A stretch of DNA of 64,000 nucleotides. Source: Cylicocyclus nassatus (taxonomy: Eukaryota; Nematoda; Chromadorea; Rhabditida; Strongylidae). Made by a program: the position numbers and the translations under genes. Location of the stretch: contig CATQJL010000112.1 in the NCBI GenBank assembly GCA_958299035.1, positions 87,686,636-87,750,635 of the forward strand. Direction: 5' to 3'. Below are positions 62,195 through 64,000 of this stretch, one piece after another (position 1 is the stretch's first letter; every line of letters begins with the position of its first letter). The notes under the pieces were generated by a model. It did no database searches, was not told the origin of the DNA, and worked only from the letters and a program-made list of their open reading frames with translations.

Positions 62195-64000
62195 TTATGG
62201 TAATAAGAACGAACGATTATTGGTTAGAAATATAAAGTGAGATGAAATATTTATGTATTTTGACAAATACTGGTTCAAGGCATTAGATATTACTTTGATC
62301 CTAATGTATTTTTGATGTAGAATGTGAAACAAATTTTTAGTTTTATTGTAATTGTGAAATTCATATTTATTAGGTCGTTCCGAAAGTAATGTCGCTTTTT
62401 TCAAATAAACGCCACATTTCATGGAATCAAGATTTTCAAGAGATCTCAGGAGTATTCGATACAGCATTTCATTCTCTTTCAAACGTTTGTAACTTTATTG
62501 CATAATCTTCAATGAGCCCTCGAGAAAATACCAAAAACTGCGACTCATGCTTTTTGCCATGGTCAAGTTCGGCTATTTTTCTGAATTTGTGTACCTACTC
62601 TCCGAAGAAGTGCAAGTGGCGGCTAGATAGAGCAAATCCTACAGGACACAAAGTAATTTTTTTCGTTTCGTTAGCTTGCTTTTTAAACTTTCTGTAACCA
62701 ATTTTTCAATGTCATCAAATTCCATATTTAGTCAACTCAAACGTCACAGAACAACAACGGGCAAGCACCTCTGGTGTCATTCGACGCAGCTTTTTCTCCT
62801 CTTTCTACCTGCTGTTCTTTGTTTCCGATTCATCAAGTTTTTCGGGATAAAATCATCATAATTCAGGTTTTCCAGGAAGCCCCAGGCTGTATCCGGAAAT
62901 TTCGAAAGTTGCTAATCTTAAGCGGTAAACGCTCATTTGCTTTGTAAAATTAGTGTCAAACCATAATCCATCTTTGTAAGTTTCAAAATCCGAAGATTCA
63001 CTGGTGTTTGATGCATTTGTGTCTAAGACAAGCCTGCTAAAATTCGGTGGTTCTAACAAAAAAATCTATACAACAATTATGACGAGCTCTGGAAAGTTGA
63101 AAAAAGCTGTGCTGTTTCCTGTAGGGTTTGCTCCATCGATCCATTACTTGGACTCCTTCTGAGGTTTGTTGTAAAAAATTAGAAAATTTGTAAAACTTGG
63201 CCTTCTCAAAAGGCATGATTTTCATAATTTTTCGAGAGGTTATCAAATTTTATGCAGTGATTATATAACCGTTAGAAAGAGAATGAAATGCTGCATTAAC
63301 TGCTACCAGAATCTCTTACATATCTTTGTTCCATGAGATGTGGCATACGTTTGAAAAAAGCGACATTACTTTTGGAACGACCTAATATATAGTATGAACT
63401 TATTTTTATGTAGACATTTTAAAATATTTGAAAGAATTATGTTTTCATCGTAACCATTAGAGATAAGTATGTTTCTCAGTTGTAACACTTTCTCAACAAA
63501 ATCATTAAAATAGGTGCAAGTACGTGCAATTCTTAAAGTTTCTGTGTAAACTATAGCTTTTTTGATATGGATGGAAACATTAGAAGTCATGTGTATATAT
63601 TTTTTTACTTGAAAATGAAAACTATCTGTCTTATTATACATTTTGGTCACTATCTTGTTATTAACAATTGTAATGTTTAAGTCGAGATAATTACCGTTGA
63701 ATTTATCCTCGTGTGTAATAGCTAAATCTAGTTTGTTTTCATATACGTTAATGATTGTATTATGAACTTCAGTTTCTGTGCTGTTATGTATGATTAATAA
63801 ATCGTCCATATATCGGAATACATAAAGGTGATTATTGTAATTGGTTTTCTGAATCAAGTATTTATATTCATACCAAGATAACGTGAGATCTGCCATTAAA
63901 GGGCTAAAATTACCTCCCTGTGGTACACCAACTTTTTGTTTTAGGATGTACGTACTAAATCTACAAAAACTGTTGTCAAGGATATAATCAGGGTTGAGCA
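62195..64000 (-). CDS. Reverse transcriptase ORF, Penelope-like or related, edge-truncated
   Basis: From the right window edge on the minus strand the frame is open: LKQKVGVPQGGNFSPLMADL, then FRYMDDLLIIHN (YMDD at 63801-63812) and the late segment RIARTCTYFNDFVEKVLQ. G.PQG and YMDD are RT motifs B' and C. The short spacing and the following IxNxYLDLNI and RxxCxxF wording resemble Penelope-type RTs more than LINE or LTR types, but the subclass is unsure. The apparent stop at 63366 lies inside a mariner-type insertion (62370-63385). Beyond it, the same frame resumes at 62367 and stays open to TAA near 62195. The region is much more AT-rich than the rest of the window. Confidence 0.75.
62368..63387. 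mobile_element. Mariner-type element with long inverted termini
   Basis: The element 62370-63385 has ends TTAGGTCGTTCCGAAAGTAA (then TGTCGCTTTTTTC) and its complement with few mismatches, flanked by TA on both sides (62368-62369 and 63386-63387). The interior of about 1.0 kb shows no recognisable transposase, only short AT-rich frames. It is inserted in the reverse transcriptase ORF. Confidence 0.82.

Overview
This window is eukaryotic, nuclear and animal-like. It holds one split host gene surrounded by many decayed mobile elements. There are no bacterial-style operons, no rRNA genes and no tRNA gene I could recognise. The mixture (BEL/Pao, Ty3/gypsy, CR1-type LINE, Penelope-like, hAT, mariner, PIF/Harbinger and rolling-circle-like repeats), together with host introns of only 45-59 nt beside giant repeat-filled ones, fits an invertebrate, possibly a nematode. 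That assignment is inference; no marker here names the species.

The organising feature is a P4-type ATPase (phospholipid flippase) gene on the plus strand. I can follow ten exons: about 66-198, 3988-4070, about 4144-4256, 4309-4396, 4456-4595, 4647-4785, 31648-31853, 31903-32007, 45304-45468 and 45514-45624. They read in the correct order from the end of the nucleotide-binding-domain insertion through TGDK to the GDGAND hinge and the following membrane segment. Introns of 3.8, 26.9 and 13.3 kb contain nearly all the mobile elements up to 45 kb. The 5' half of the gene, including the DKTGT phosphorylation site, lies before the window. The 3' membrane exons are not recognisable after 45.6 kb.

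Layout: 0.36-1.26 kb, a GC-rich element with inverted termini and GGCGCGCC arrays. 5-7.3 kb, two Harbinger-type MITEs and a CGAT-rich repeat. 7.7-9.4 kb, gypsy LTR, gag and protease. 9.8-12.2 kb, a Penelope-like element. 12.3-14.7 kb, two hairpin-plus-microsatellite repeats. 14.9-19.6 kb, a nearly intact LINE. 19.7-21.2 kb, an inverted Penelope terminal repeat and AT-rich repeats. 21.2-22.9 kb, gypsy pol on the minus strand. 24.0-24.9 kb, a mariner-ended foldback. 25.7-29.4 kb, hairpin/microsatellite repeats around a hAT-ended foldback. 32-33.5 kb, nested MITEs. 34.7-36.5 kb, a complete hAT-ended foldback with a perfect 8-bp target duplication. 37.6-38.6 kb, an LTR with an 80-bp tandem leader repeat. 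42.9-44.4 kb, a MITE cluster. 46.3-48 kb, a mariner-type element and a MITE. 48-50.9 kb, BEL/Pao on the minus strand. 52.2-58.3 kb, a second BEL/Pao on the plus strand, interrupted. 59.6-60.8 kb, a PIF/Harbinger transposase. 61.2-62.0 kb, another hairpin/microsatellite repeat. 62.2-64 kb, a reverse transcriptase ORF split by a mariner-type element.

Most element genes are broken by frameshifts, deletions or lost catalytic aspartates. The exceptions are LINE ORF2 (873 open codons, YADD intact) and the reverse transcriptase at the right edge (YMDD intact). The strongest candidates for something undescribed are the hairpin/microsatellite repeat family, the large foldback elements, and the right-edge reverse transcriptase. 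All family names rest on motifs read by eye.
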